A DNA stretch of 64,000 nt from Erythroxylum novogranatense (Eukaryota; Streptophyta; Magnoliopsida; Malpighiales; Erythroxylaceae), in the NCBI GenBank assembly GCA_029891385.1, contig CM057224.1, forward strand, positions 4,836,001 to 4,900,000, in the 5' to 3' direction. The notes below the pieces were generated by a model. The model saw only the letters and a program-made list of their open reading frames with translations. It was not told where the DNA came from and searched no databases. The position numbers were made by a program, and so were the translations under genes. Of the stretch, positions 10,133 through 22,720 are shown one piece after another (positions within the stretch are counted from its first letter, which is position 1; every line of letters begins with the position of its first letter).

Positions 10133-12260
10133 CTAAATGGCACATCTGAAATAATTAAAGATGATGTTATAGATAAAATCAAGATAAAGTAAGAATAAAA
10201 AGCACCGAGAGTGGTGGCCCGAGCTCTGTTGTAGTTCATCGAGATCAATTTTCCTAAGATAAACAACGAGAAATCGTTGCACGACTGCAGACCGAGTGTT
10301 CATCGGCTTCACGTGGAGAAGAAAGGTATCGCTTTTCAATTGTCGTAGACTTTCTCGAGGAAGATCCATGTTCTTATAACGGAGAAGAAAAATGTCCATT
10401 GTCGGTGAAATAACTAGTTGAAAATATTTGGTGATTAAACTGGAAATGTACATGAAAGAAGGAAGGAAAATATAACCTCATTGTAATATTTCATTGCTTC
10501 AACGGTTAAGTTTAATAGTTTCTCGGTAATTCGCCAAAATAGAAGCCGTTATAGTTTGGTGTCATCGGTCAAATCCATGTCGATCGGCATCCGCTCGATA
10601 AAGTAAGAATAGTAGGGTAGGCAAAAAAAGTAGTGCGAGCGACATGGAAGTAAAAAGTCATGCGAAAAATATGGAATAGACACGAAAGGAATAAGCAACA
10701 AATCGAAGATTGCAAATAGAAAGCGAAACCTTGGCTCTGCATGCGTTTTCTCTGATAATTACAAGTAAAGAGAACTCCAGATCTGCGGAATTGTAGACCT
10801 AAGCATTTGTTGCATGCCATATACCAAAATTTTTGTAAAATGTGCTGAAAGGAAATTTTGGCTTCAATCCATAATATCTAAGGAAAAGTTGATAACAATG
10901 TTCGGAGGAAGAAGTTTCAAATTCAATATGTCCTTTGGAATATCAGATGTGATTACCTTAGGGTAGAATCTAAAGACATGATCTTGGTGATATCTTTGGT
11001 GAGATCCGAGAAGATATCTGGGATTATATGTAAAGTAAGATTTTCCACCGACGAGGTTTTGATGTGGTTGTTATTTCGTTGTGCTTACAGAACATAATAT
11101 TTATATAGGCGACAAAAGAAAGACATTTTAAAATTCCTATATAATTTGTAACAAAATGTTAGAAAGGTTATGCGTAACATAATGGATTACCAATTTTGAG
11201 ATCGACAACTTCTTGTATGGGTGGCTCAGCGAGGATGGCTGAGTCGAACCACGTTGACAATGCAACGACTAACATTTCAAAATGATTTTGTTAGATAGAA
11301 TGAAAAGGACGAGTAAGATGTGTTATTATGAGCAAGGAACAAATACCGTTAAAGAAATTAACTTTGAGATTCGTGCAAACAATAATCTGGATGAGAGTGA
11401 AGTAATTCCATAATCTTCCGCCTCGTTCTCAACAAAACAATTCAAAGCGATAGTATAACCGCTTGTTCCTAAAAAACAAGAGATAACGAGAAGATGTAAA
11501 ATTTGTTCATCTCGACACAAAATAGTAACAAAGATACAGAGTGAGAATTACTCTTTATTTATGATAACAAATTTTTGGACAGTTGAAGCTTTTCCGTCTC
11601 TGACGACATCTTTTTTTTCCAACACTTCAACGACGACGGCTATAATATCTATCATGTGTTAAACATTAATGTAATCACAAAGTGGAAAGTTTTTGTAAGA
11701 TTGTATGAAAAAATATATTAAGCATCTAACCAACAGATTTTTGCTTGTCGTCCACATAATCCATAAGACTTTGGAAAGGCGTGAAGTTGAAAATCAGAGG
11801 GATGATTGCATCGTCTTGTGTGACAGGTTCGATGACCGTGCGACTTGTGAGAATCCACTGTATGTTCAAATTTTCAGTTTGATACTGAAGGGGAATTGAT
11901 TTGACAATTGCATTAGAAATGATATATTCTTGACACGGCTGTAAGATGTCTCCAATTCTTTGTATATCATTGTTGAATATGATACCCTCAACTTGTGATC
12001 CCTGTTAATTATAAAGAAATTATTGATAGGTAAGTTGATAAAATGTGAAAGGAAAAAAGTGTAATTGATATACCTGAGAATCGCAGAAGACAAACTTTTG
12101 TCTTTTAGTCGGTGAATTAACCGAAGCAACGACCTGTTGTTTTTGTTGGACCATCACTTGACAAGACCATGATTGCGCTCGAGCAAAATATTCTTCATCG
12201 ATAAGCGATTATCCATCTTTGAAAGAAAATGTTGGATGGTCAAGCGAAGACAAATAATTA
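10133..12260 (-). pseudogene. Helitron-associated RPA-like single-strand DNA-binding protein
   Basis: A spliced minus-strand gene related to the replication protein A large subunit, downstream of RepHel. An exon ending KRQKFVFCDSQ at a GT donor (about 12070) is joined, after an intron with a TTAACAG acceptor (about 12004), to GSQVEGIIFNNDIQRIGD, a typical RPA OB-fold. Another exon after TTTTTTAG (about 11472) gives QAVILSL(W)NCFVENEAE once a one-base loss is allowed for. The C-terminal zinc ribbon lies at 10820-10730: MACNKC, then GVLFTCNYQ, so three of the four expected Cys are present and the fourth is Gln. The tail LKSDTFLLHV..RFLVVY (about 10350-10240) fits the end of the RPA C-terminal OB-fold. 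Frameshifts make it non-functional. In plants this gene is a hallmark of autonomous Helitrons; the binding role is inferred from the family. Confidence 0.75.
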
Positions 12261-12414
12261 TGCCTATAAAATCAAATCATGTGAACTGAGACAATAAACA
12301 AATAATATACCTTGTCTTGTGAGGAAATTTGATGTTTTATTATTTGACTAATTCAAAAATTTCACGGAAAACAATATTCCTTGTCTTTTTTCAAGTCTAA
12401 AGATTGAAAAGTTC

Positions 12415-15400
12415 CAGAATAATAAGAACTTTAAGCGATTCAGAGTTCGCGCCTTGACAGAGCTACATATAATTGTCCGTGTGAGAATACAGTTGACGGA
12501 GATAAATTCCAACATGATCAAGTGTTTGACCTTGGGATTTGTTTATAGTCATTGCAAAACACGAGCGAATTGGAAATTGTGTTACGATAAAAGGAATTCC
12601 ATTTTTTCGTTCTCCGGAGATTGCAAGGAATCTTAGGTATAAAATGATTTTTCCTTTGTGAGGTCCAAAACAATTTCAGCTGAAATTGTATGATCTTTTA
12701 GTCGTCGCATATCAACCTTGTTCCATTGCATAATCCTTCCGTTGGATTTAAATTTCTCGAAGCATAATTGGAGAGACTTCTTTCAAAGAAAAGTTTATGA
12801 GGAGGTAGTCCTTTAGGGTTCAAAGAATTGAGAAAATCTTGATAATCGACTTGATGTCTGCGATCAACCGTCTTGTCAAAACTCACATATGAATGCAAAT
12901 CTCCGTTAATTTTGAATCATGATGTCATTAATTTCATCAACACAATTATTCGTTGGACATAGCACGATCCGCTTATCATCGATCGGTCGGATGAATATAA
13001 GCTTAGGTCGGGAAAACATTTTCCAAAACCTAGTAAGCACAATCAGATATTAGGAAAGTATAATCGTAATGCAAAAAAAGATTAGTATGTAATTTAATGA
13101 AAAAAGAAGCAACCTATGAACAGATTCATCCTTGTTGTCGTAAGGAATAATGAGTTCATCTGGTAAACATATTTGATCTTGTTCATCCATTGGTTCAGAG
13201 CCTTCTCCAACCCGCAATAAGAAATCACAAAAATGTGGATTTGAGATAGCTCTCATATTTGTCGTTAAACAGAGTTTAGAGATATGCTGCCAGAGATGTG
13301 AATTTAGAAGACTTGAATCAATGAGTTGTTGTTTCGTTGCTTGGTGAATAACTGGCAATGTTTGGCGAAAGTCACCACCAAATACAACAATTTTACCTCC
13401 AAAAGGCTGATCAGAGTTCATTATATCTTGTAGTAAACCATTAAATGCTTCGATGGCTTCTCGTTTTGCCATGGAAGCCTCGTCCCATAAAATAAGGCTG
13501 GATTCAAATATCAATTTTGCAACACTGCTTTGTTTGCTCAACTGACAAACTTTTTGCTTTGATAAATCAAGGGGGATTTTAAATCTTGAGTGAGCTGTCC
13601 TACCGCCCGGAAGAATTGACGCAGCAACGCCTGATGTCGCCACTGCTATTGCAATGTGTCTCTGTGATCGTAAATTTGCAAGAAGAGCTCGATATAAGAA
13701 AGTTTTACCTGTTCCCCCGGGACCATCGATAAAATAACTTGCACTCGTTGAAGTGAGAACTGATTTCATTATTAAATCAAATACGTGCTTTTGCTGGCTG
13801 TTTAGTTTTGATTGTAATAAGAAGTCCTGTTCATCAATCTCTATATTCATCTCACTTTCTACCTCCTTATTTTGCCGCCGTCGGTAATCAGTAAGAAATT
13901 CATGTTCAGTGAAATGATAATCAGCTAAGCTTTTTCCCATTTGTTCCAGAGATTTATTGATATCTTGAAGAGCCATTTTGTAATATCATCATATGTATCG
14001 TATTAGAGGATGAATAAGCATATAGGTAGTCGAGCAAGAGGTGGTCTCTGAAAGTTTCCCGAGTTCCTAAGATTTGCGGTGAACAATAGAACAAGAGTGT
14101 AGCAAATAACAACTGAGGATGTTGGCATTTGAAATATGACACCCGTCAAGTGTTTGTTGTATGTAAGAGTCGATGCTAGCAATCCTAATTGCGAGCGGCA
14201 TCCACAAAAGTTCACCTTTTCACCATCAACAGCTAACAAGTTGTCAAACGACGTTGGTCCTCTAACATTTGCGAGCAATAATCTCAAGTAATACCTTTCT
14301 CCTTCTCGAGGGTCAACGGTGACTAATCGTCCTATCACTTTTCTCCGCTTTCTTTCCGACCACGTCCTTGTTTTTGATTCCAAACAAAATGTTGAGGGAA
14401 ATCCGCATGAGACATTTCATTTCGCACCTTTTGATTTGTTGAATTGGTCCAAAAAATTCCTTAAGCATTGTTTTGGAGAAGTCAAAATTCCTCAATAAAT
14501 AAGACAAATTAGCATCTTTAGCGAAGGAAGCAGATTGTTGATCCGAAGGTGAACTTGGAGTATATAGATGGATGGATTAATCTCTGCAAGGCGGAATTCA
14601 TATATCGCCATAAAGCTTCGGGGTGAAATCCAACGGCCTTCTTGAAATTTGTGATTTCGTCAATATCGCACTGGTTTCTTGGTCGTTGGCGCTAAAGTTG
14701 ACAAGGTCGTGGCCCTTAAATACATATTTGTATAAATATTTAACAAGCTTCACGATGGAACATATTTCAACATTAATGTGGCGGTCAAGCAACATCGGAA
14801 GGTACGGGTTATGAGGAACCACCCATCTATTATCAACCTCATGTCCGGATATTTTAACTTTTCTTCCATTATCTCTACGCCTATAGCACGGATAACCTGT
14901 CTTCGCCATGGACAAAGGAAAGGAGTAAAATCCTTGGGGTAATGACTTTTGCATACACCATTTCTCATGCAAGACGCACTTGCTTGTTCATAAAACCACA
15001 AGGACCGTGGATCATGTGCTTAATGACAAGAGAATATAATCTGGAATTATCATCGATTAGGTATTTCAATGATATGATTTGATCATAGGAATCGGATTCA
15101 ACAAATTAAATTGTGATTGAAGTATTAGAAGCAAGTGAGCATGAGGGAATCCACGCTTTTGAAATTCAATTACGTAAACAAATGCGCAACATCTCCAAAT
15201 ATTCCTTTTTTGATCAAGTGATTTTTCAGAATTTCAAATTTCGCCCTGAACACTCTGCACAATAAATCTGGTCTCTCTTGTGCTTTTTCATGGAATTTAA
15301 GATTCTCTTGTATTTCCTTCCACATAGGGTTGCAAGTCATAGTGAGAAAAAAATCTGGTTTGCCATATTTTGCACGAGCCATTACATCTAGATAGCGCCG

Positions 15401-16997
15401 CTTCATGTCCTTGGGCCGATAAATGAAGTGGGAGGACAACTCGCCGCCAATTGTAGAAGCTTCAGTTTGACCAATATTAACGCTATCTAAAACACCCTGC
15501 AAAATTTCTGATCGTATTTCGTTCTGTTTTTTCCTATGGAATTCAAGCCGTGATGTTTCAATCTTTATATAAGAACCAACAACGAATTGTTGTAGTAGTC
15601 TTAAGCTGTGGATAAGCATGGATTCATCATAACTTCTCATTTAAAGTCGATGGCAGTAATACTCTCTCGCAGATACTACGCTTATGTTTGCAATCCGGTC
15701 CTTGAGTAATTAGTAATAGTAAGAAAAAAATGATAAATTAGTTTTGCCCAATTAGACAATATGTCGGAACCAAGGTAATAAGCATAACAACTAACCTATG
15801 TTTTCGAGAGCAAATAATTCAGCCGCTTGAGTAAAAGTGTTTAAAGGAGCACCGCTTGTTTGATCGAACCATTGGTCTTTGTTTGTTTGAGAATTTAACC
15901 GCTTAATGCGAGGATGCCATCTGATTCACCCGTGGAAGCAAGTGGGTATTGAAGCGGGTCGTAGCATGCATAATAAGATTGAATTCTATAGCTCGACCGA
16001 CAGGATCAGAGACTTGGATATGAGGAGATTTATCATCTTTGTTCATCATCGCCATCCATATAGCAGCCTACTGGGATGCAGTTGGAAGATTATAAACGCT
16101 ACCGATCAAGACCGGATAACATCTCAGAACAATCTGGTGATTTTCAAGGGAAGGAATATCTTTAAGACGGCGAAAGAACCTAGCATAAGGGTTATCTTGA
16201 AGAATTGTCATAATTAGCTTCAAGGTACTTTCACGAAGTTTATCACAACTGCCGAGCCTTTGTTGTAGTTCTTCATCGGTATCAAAGAAATAAAGTTGGA
16301 TTCCAGATACTTTATTGCTTGTCGACACTAAACTGTCAAGGAAATGGTAAACTTGTCCTTGAACACGAAATGTATAAACTCCCATTGTGTTTTTTGTCAG
16401 CTCACGATCATATCTGGCTCCATAGGAAGTGAAAGCTACATTGTTATTATATGTACGAACATTCTTTCTGAAATGTTCGGATTCTTCGTCGCTATTTAGA
16501 AACAAAGACTTTAAAGCATAAGGCATCGAGGAGCAACAATAGAAATTTGTCTGACGAACAACAAAGCGATGGAGGTTCAAGGTAAAATTGTTTTGCGTTA
16601 CAATATTGACAATCTTCAACAAAAGGGAGCCGCTCACTTCAACCGTAAATTCTGTAACAATGTTAATGTTGTAGGAGATGTGCGATGATTTATCCTTGAA
16701 GCGTATAAAAGGACATTATAATGATGTGGAGTAATTAGGTTGGAAATAGTTTCGATATATTGTAAAACAGCTACCTTCATTTATGTAAGAGGGTTCATAA
16801 CTTGGAAGTTGGTGGTGGAAGGTTCGATATTAATGAAAGATTCCTTACATTGAGGAGTAATTCTTTCTTTGAAGTGTAGATGAAGTGGAAGATGTGTTTT
16901 TGGCAGCTCGATTTTCTCTACGTCGTTGCAACAATTCTTGTTTTTTTTCATTTGGCATTTGAGCATAATTTTGGCGTCTTTTAGCATTTCTATCCAT
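12415..16997 (-). pseudogene. Helitron RepHel: HUH replication initiator fused to PIF1-like helicase
   Basis: The probable start is the ATG at 16997-16995, followed by RRQNYAQMPNEKKQELLQ, a usual Helitron N-terminus. In order on the minus strand: NNNVAFTSYGARYD and GVYTFRVQGQVYH (16450-16350); the Rep-N region with FFLTMTCNPMW (about 15350); the HUH motif in FQKRGFPHAHLL, with His-Ala-His codons at 15143-15135; the tyrosine motif KYLYKYVFKGHD (Tyr codons near 14738-14724); and GERYYLRLLL..RGPTSF (14310-14240). The PIF1 helicase follows: Walker A GPGGTGKT (13724-13701), Walker B LILWDEAS (13496-13473), GDFRQTLPVI (about 13376), LNPTEGLCNGTRLIC (about 12745-12700), and the C-terminal block FAMTINKSQGQTLDH..YVALSR (about 12555-12455). 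Length fits the family. At least six frameshifts or stops break it. It would nick and unwind the element ends during transposition. Confidence 0.88.
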
Positions 16998-17515
16998 ATG
17001 TAAATACCGAGGAATCGACATAATATAAACGTCCTTGATCTATCCATTCATGATCTTGATGTATCACAAAGAACATTAATAAATAAACATTATGTTTATG
17101 ACCTAATAAACAATATGTCGAGCAAACATGAATACAAACCATTTAAACAACTAAAGCGAATTTATATAAAAAATTATTTAATTTAACTACAAAAATAGAG
17201 TATACATGCAGCCACAACGTAGAAAGGAGAATATGCTCTATTCAAAGTTAATAAATAACAACAGAGAATTTTGACTCAAAATTTATTTTACCTAAACATA
17301 TATACCTTAGTACTCCAAGAATGCAAAGAGAATAAGCACGGAACTGAAAAAATGGAGTATAAATGCGATTAGAATCTAGAGCGGTGAATTTGATAACTAA
17401 AAGAAGAGGGTAGTTGAGAGAAGTAAAGTTTGGGTGGAGAAAATGTTTCAAATGGTTGGGATAGATGTGGTTTAAGGATTAAGAGAGAGAACGGTAAGAA
17501 GTTAGAATATAAAGG

Positions 17516-20060
17516 TGTCACGAGTGCGGACGACGGATCAAATATCGTTCTAAGTTATTTTGATGCCAAAGAAATTGCTCTTGAATGATTGATTGACAAA
17601 GGATGCAAAAGGCAAGCTTCTAAGAAAAGGAAATGATTGTAGAAGACACATCGGAAGAAACGTAAAGGCAAACAACGATAGTAATTTCGAAGAAGAAAAT
17701 AATTGTAGAAGGTCAACTCGTCCCGAGTAGCACGTGTATAATAATTTTATCACCTATGAATTGAAACGTCGATCTCTATTGTGGTGCTCTTCTTCTCTAA
17801 TTACATTCATGTTTGCTTACTTCTACAATATGTTTTTGGTGAATCGACATTATTATACTAGTTAGAAGATTATTCCATACAAGAAAAGCACGTCTTCCGT
17901 TCAAACATTTTGGGCGTTACTGTGTCTTTCCTTGCCACAAGTAAAAATTATGACGGTCGACCTATGAATTAAAACGTTAATCTACGTTACGGCGTTTACT
18001 TACGCAATACGTCTGGGCGGTGTTTGACATTATCGTATTAATTGAAGCGTCAATCCGGTGACACAAGAAACTTCGCAGTTTAAAAGGAAGAGATTGTTAA
18101 GTCAAAACAACTTGACATCAATGATTTCGATGAAGTACAAATAATGATGAAAAAGGAGACGATGAAAACAAGACGGAAGTTCAAAAGCAAACACAAGTTG
18201 AAAAGCAGATGGAAGCAAAACCAGACGGAAGCAAAAGCAGATGAAAGTTGTGCAAAAGTAGACCGGAGTAAAAGCAGACGGTCAAAAGCAGACGAAAGCA
18301 AACCACGTGTGAATTACGAATCAGTTTATGACCTATGAATTGAAACGTCAATCTCTGTTATGGTCCTCTTCTTGTCTTTGTATTCCTCATTTTTCTTATT
18401 TCTGGAATAGGTTATTGGCATTTGGCTGGAATTGAGATTATCATAGCAGTTGGAAGATTATTGGATACAAGACAAAGAGATGTGAAAATGATTCATACAT
18501 TTTGGGAGTAACCGTGTGCGTGCGACAGATAAAATTTCGTTCTAAGTTATTTTGATGCCAAAGAAATGGCCTTGAATGATTGATTGATAAAGGGATGCAA
18601 AAGCGAGCTTGAAAGAAGAGCAAATGATCGTAGAAGGTGAACTCGCCACGAAGAAAAGTAAAGGAAAACAATGATAGTAATTTGGAAGAAGAAAATAATT
18701 GTAGAAGGTCAACTGTCCAGTAGGGCGTGTATAATAATTTTATCATTATGAATTGAAACGTCGATCTCTACTCGGTGCTCTTCTTCTCTAATTACATTCA
18801 TGTTTGCTTACTTCTTCAATCGTTTTTGGCGAGAATCGACATTATTATACCAGTTAGAACATTATTCCATACAAGAAAAGCGGTCTTCTTAATCTACTTA
18901 CGGTGTTTACTTACGAATACGCTATTGGAAGTGTTTGACATTACCTATTAATTCAAGCGTCAATCTACCCGATGTAAGAAATCTCTGCGGTTAAAAGGAG
19001 GAGATTGTTAAGTCAAAACGACTTAACATAAATGATTTCGATGAAGTACAAATAATTATGAAAAGGAGACGATGAAAACAAGGCGAAAGTTGAAAAGCAA
19101 AGACAAGTTCAAAAGCGATGGAAGCAAAAGCGGGGCGAAAGTTATGCAAAAGTAGACGGCGGTAAAAAATGACGATGCAAAATGATGAAACCAAAGCACG
19201 TGTGAATTACGAATCGGTTTGAGTTAGTTACATAACTCAATTGAATAACATGTTACGTCAAGAATCAAGCAATCTCTTATGGTCGTCTTCCTCTTGCGAA
19301 AAGCAGAAAATAATTGTAGAAAGTCAACTTTATCGGGAGTAGCGGTGAAATCTTTCACCTATGAATTGAATCGTCAATCTCTGTTATGGTCCTCTTCTCT
19401 TTGCAATCTGATTTTGCTTACTCGGAATACGTGATTGGTATTTGGCGAGAATTGACATTATCATACCGAGTTAGAAGATTATTGCATAGAAGAAATACGG
19501 ATGTCAAACTGTTGTGTCAACAATTAAGCAATCTCGCTCGGTGCGTCTTCCTCTTGCGAAAACATAAAATAATTGTAGAAGGTAAACTCATCGAAGTAGC
19601 GGTAAGAAATCTATCACCTATGAATTGAAACGTCAATCGTGTTACGGTCCTCTTCTCTTTGCAGTCCTCATTTTGCATACTTGTGGAATACGTTATTGGT
19701 ATTTGGCGAAATCGACATTATCATACCGGTTAGAAGATTATTGCATAGAAGAAAAACAGTTCTGAGAGTCATTCATACATTTTGGGGGTTACGGTGTATT
19801 TCCTTGCCACAAATAAATCAATATGACGGTGTCGAGAAGTCTTATCACGTATGAATTGAAACGTGAATCTGTGTTCTGGTTTACTTCCGCAACACGCTAT
19901 TGGCAGTGTTTGACATTATTATAAGCGGCTAGAAGATTGTACCTATTAATTGAAAACTCAATCTACGCGAGAGAAAAAATCTATGCAGATGGAACCTATT
20001 GAATCGCATGTTAAGTAAAACGACTTGACATATATGATTTGAATGAAAACAAACGAACAA
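17516..20060 (+). repeat. Tandem and dispersed copies of the copia-family repeat
   Basis: Repeated plus-strand blocks. Unit 1 (about 17520-18508) and unit 2 (about 18509-19250) share TTCTAAGTTATTTTGATGCC, GATAGTAATTT(C/G)GAAGAAG and TCTAATTACATTCATGTTTG. Each contains an LTR start TGTTAAGTCAAAAC (18095 and 19006) after a purine-rich tract. A shorter duplication of about 266 bp lies at about 19255-19790 (TCTTCCTCTTGCGAAAA at 19282 and 19548). ACCTATGAATTGAAACGTC recurs throughout. No gene. Confidence 0.65.
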
Positions 20061-20500
20061 AAAAGACGGAGAATGCGAAAGCATAAATAATATGTTGACT
20101 TCGACTCTTATTTATAACCTTCGTGTTCAACCGCTTGTCCACCCATCTGTAGTAGCATTATCGAGAAATTTAGACATAAAAGACGATATGTTCAGCCATG
20201 CGGACGTCTTTAAATAAAGAAGACGAAAAGAATAAAGAATTCAAGAAAAGTGTCAGCCCAAAATATTTTTTAAAATTAAGCATGATTAGATTGATTAAGT
20301 AAGTTAAGTTAGCATTATTTTGGAATTCATGTGGGTAGATGGATGATGTAAGTTTAAGTGAGATTATAGCATGTTGAGAGTGGAGTGGATGACTTGAGAG
20401 GTTTAGAAGATAAAGAAATATGTTAGGAATCCAATGCTTCAAGAATCGGGTCATTTGGAGCTCTATAGCTCAAGTTATCCCGAAAACACCGATCTATGCA
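20061..20500. other. No recognised gene
   Basis: AT-rich sequence between two repeat blocks. Part of it (about 20220-20470) shows weak similarity to 8690-8980. The open frames are short and lack recognisable motifs. Confidence 0.4.
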
Positions 20501-20509
20501 CGATTTGCT

Positions 20510-20880
20510 TTTCTTTCAAATGATTTTATTTCAGCTGATTTTCGCTCAGTTGGTTTTCGCTTCACTGATTTTCCTTCACTGATTTTTCCTTCACTGATTT
20601 TTGCTTCACTGATTTTCGCTTCACTTGTTTTTGTTTCAAATGATTTTCCTTCAAATGATTTTTGCTTCAATGGTTTTCGCTTCAAATTGATTTTGTTTCA
20701 AATGATTTTCGGTTCAATGATTTTTGTTTCAGTGATTTTCGTTCAGCTGATTTTGGTTCACTTGATTTTTGTTTCAGCTGATTTTCCTTCACTGAATTTT
20801 TTCAGCTGATTTTCGCTTCACTGATTTTCTTTCGGTGATTTTCGTTCAAATTGATTTTCCTTGGTGATTTTACATCGATA
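20510..20880 (-). repeat. Short tandem array, GAAGCGAAAATCAGT-type units
   Basis: About 20 degenerate copies of a 15-20 bp unit, reading TTCACTGATTTTCGC on the plus strand and AAAATCAGTGAAGC on the minus. Both translations (Phe/Ser-rich plus, Lys/Ser/Glu-rich minus) are artefacts of the repeat. The same unit type forms the minus-strand LTR body at 830-1120, so this is probably an isolated LTR fragment in minus orientation. Confidence 0.7.
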
Positions 20881-20979
20881 TAAGTGGAGACGTTAGTCAA
20901 GTGTTTTGGGCATAGTTAGAGGCCGAATCTCATTTTTCAGTCTTCATGAGAGTTGTATATCTAGATGTACAAATGCATG

Positions 20980-22050
20980 AGTTAATGAAAACAGATTACA
21001 TCGTCTGCTTTTTGTTCGCATACTCTTTTAAATCTGTCTTTATGTCTTCGTCTCACTTTTGTATACTCCGTCATGTATTGTTAACCGCTCTACTTTTTGA
21101 ACTCCGCTTATATTTTAAACTTCGTCAACTTTTAAACTCCGTCTATATTTAAGACTTCGTCTACTTTTTCAATCCATCGATTTTGAACTTCGCCTACTTT
21201 CTCAACTCCCATCCCAATACACACGTAGTAGATTATGGGGTCCAAAACATGTCTTTAAAGTACTTGCAGAGGACAAGGTAAAATTAGTTACTTACTTTCT
21301 ATATGAGATTTTTCACTTGTGTATCGATATTATCTTGAGAAAAATATAAATTGCAAAGCTTTGAACTTATGGTCATTATTGTTCAGATAAATGCGCTTTT
21401 AAATGCCTCTTTATGTTTTCGTCGACTTTTGTATTCTCCGTGTGTATTGTTAACTTGGTATACTTTTTCAACCCCCTTTATATTTTTAACTTCATCAACT
21501 TTTTCAAGTCCATCGATTTTTAAGTTCGTCTACTTTTTCAAGTCCGTCTATATTTAGAACTTCGCCAACTTTTTCAAGTCCGTCTATATTTAGAACTTCG
21601 CCAACTTTTTCAACTGCAGCGATTTTTAACTTCGCCCGTTTTTCCCTTCTTCGTCTGTTAGAGGTGAGAAAAGCAGACGATTGAAAGCAAAGCAAAGCAA
21701 ATCACCTCCGAATTAAGAAACCAGACGATAGAAGAAGCAAATCACCTCTCAATTAAGAAGCGAGACCATAGAAGTGAAACGATGAAAGTAAGATACTGAA
21801 AAGTTAAAACCCGTCTCGCTTTTCAGATTAAATGCCTTTTATTGCTTCGTCTGTTTTTCTTCGTATAAATGCTTTTAAATGCATCTTTATGTCTTCGCCT
21901 CACTTTTGTATTCTCCGTCTGGATTGTTAACTTCGCCTACTTTTTCAACTCCGGTTATATTTTAAACTTCGCCTACTTTTTCAACTCCTAAGATATTAAA
22001 ACTTCGCTCACTTTTTCAACTCCTATTATATTTTACACTTCGTCTGCATT
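20980..22050 (-). repeat. Short tandem arrays, GACGAAGTTAAAAATA-type units (copia LTR bodies, minus orientation)
   Basis: Three successive arrays of about 20-bp units built on CTTCGTCTACTTTTTCAACTC (plus strand) lie at about 21050-21210, 21420-21650 and 21890-22050. They are introduced by similar leaders such as TTTAAATGC(C/A)TCTTTATGT. Reverse-complemented, they match the GACGAAGTT array at 9600-9760. The spacing of the leaders (about 400-500 bp) suggests tandem LTR fragments. Confidence 0.65.
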
Positions 22051-22200
22051 AGAGGTGAGAAAAGCGAGCGATGGAAAGCAAAGCAAATAACCTCCGAATT
22101 CGAAGCGAGACGATACAGTGAAACGATCAAAGTGAGATATTGAAAAGTGAAAAGCACATCAAGTAAGACATAAAGCGAGAAAAAGTTGCGAAGAATCAAA
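21655..22200 (+). repeat. Repeated GAGGTGAGAAAAGC... segments
   Basis: Two copies (about 21659-21830 and 22050-22160) of a segment with GAGGTGAGAAAAGC, GGAAAGCAAAGCAAAT, ACCTCCGAATT and GAAACGATGAAAGT, lying between the minirepeat arrays. They are probably further pieces of the same LTR family. No gene. Confidence 0.5.
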
Positions 22201-22216
22201 CTAAGACATAAAACTT

Positions 22217-22252
22217 AATGGGATAGATTGCATGCTCGTCCCATCCCATTCG
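22217..22252. repeat. Hairpin GGGATGGA/TCCATCCC, copy 1 (diverged)
   Basis: AATGGGATAGATTGCATG followed by TCCCATCCCATTCGCTCTTA. It is a slightly diverged copy of the hairpins at 23791-23827 and 24249-24285, followed like them by GCTCTTA and an AT-rich TATATA run. Confidence 0.6.
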
Positions 22253-22720
22253 CTCTTAATATATATCGTAATAAAACTTTTCAAAGCTGCAGCCTTCAGT
22301 AGTTATATGGACAAAGACCGACGATGAATCGCTTTCATATCCAAGTCTGCACTCTGACTTCTTTGTTGAACGAATCCATTTTCGATTAAAGCGATGATTC
22401 TGGTGATAATCGTAAAACTTCGCTTTTCACAGAGGAGTTCGTTTCGACATGAGAAAATATATGTACAAGGAAAGAGGATGATGGTGGTGAAGTAACAACT
22501 TTGCAATTTATGATAAATCTCCTCATAGCTAAGTCTCGACTACGCCTACTGCGTTTGGGGCACTCTTTTCGTAAGTCTCGACCACGCATTCTTTATTCGA
22601 GCCATCCGTATTACGATGGCAACATGAAAAATCTCCTCATATCCAAGTCTGTTGTAGCCCTCGAAAACATCTCAGACACACCAAAACCTCCGACGTGCGG
22701 TTGGTGAAAACCTTAAACAA

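Larger units (their letters stand above)
10000..17515 (-). mobile_element. Helitron (rolling-circle transposon), degenerate autonomous copy
   Basis: It is defined by two adjacent minus-strand genes in the order typical of plant Helitrons: RepHel (16997-12415), then an RPA-like gene (about 12260-10130). Helitrons move by rolling-circle replication, with Rep nicking, PIF1 helicase unwinding and RPA-like protein binding single strands. The ends are approximate. On the right, sequence homologous to 18509 onward resumes at about 17520. On the left, copia LTR sequence ends before about 9.9 kb. I could not identify the 5' TC or the 3' hairpin plus CTRR with confidence. Confidence 0.75.

Noticed and set aside
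10000..17515. Precise Helitron termini
   Set aside because: Several TC and CTRR candidates exist near each side, but none is paired with a convincing hairpin and an A/T insertion site, so only approximate limits are given.
20420..20809. 129-codon open frame rich in Phe and Ser
   Set aside because: It is a translation of the 15-20 bp tandem repeat; both strands are open across it for the same reason.
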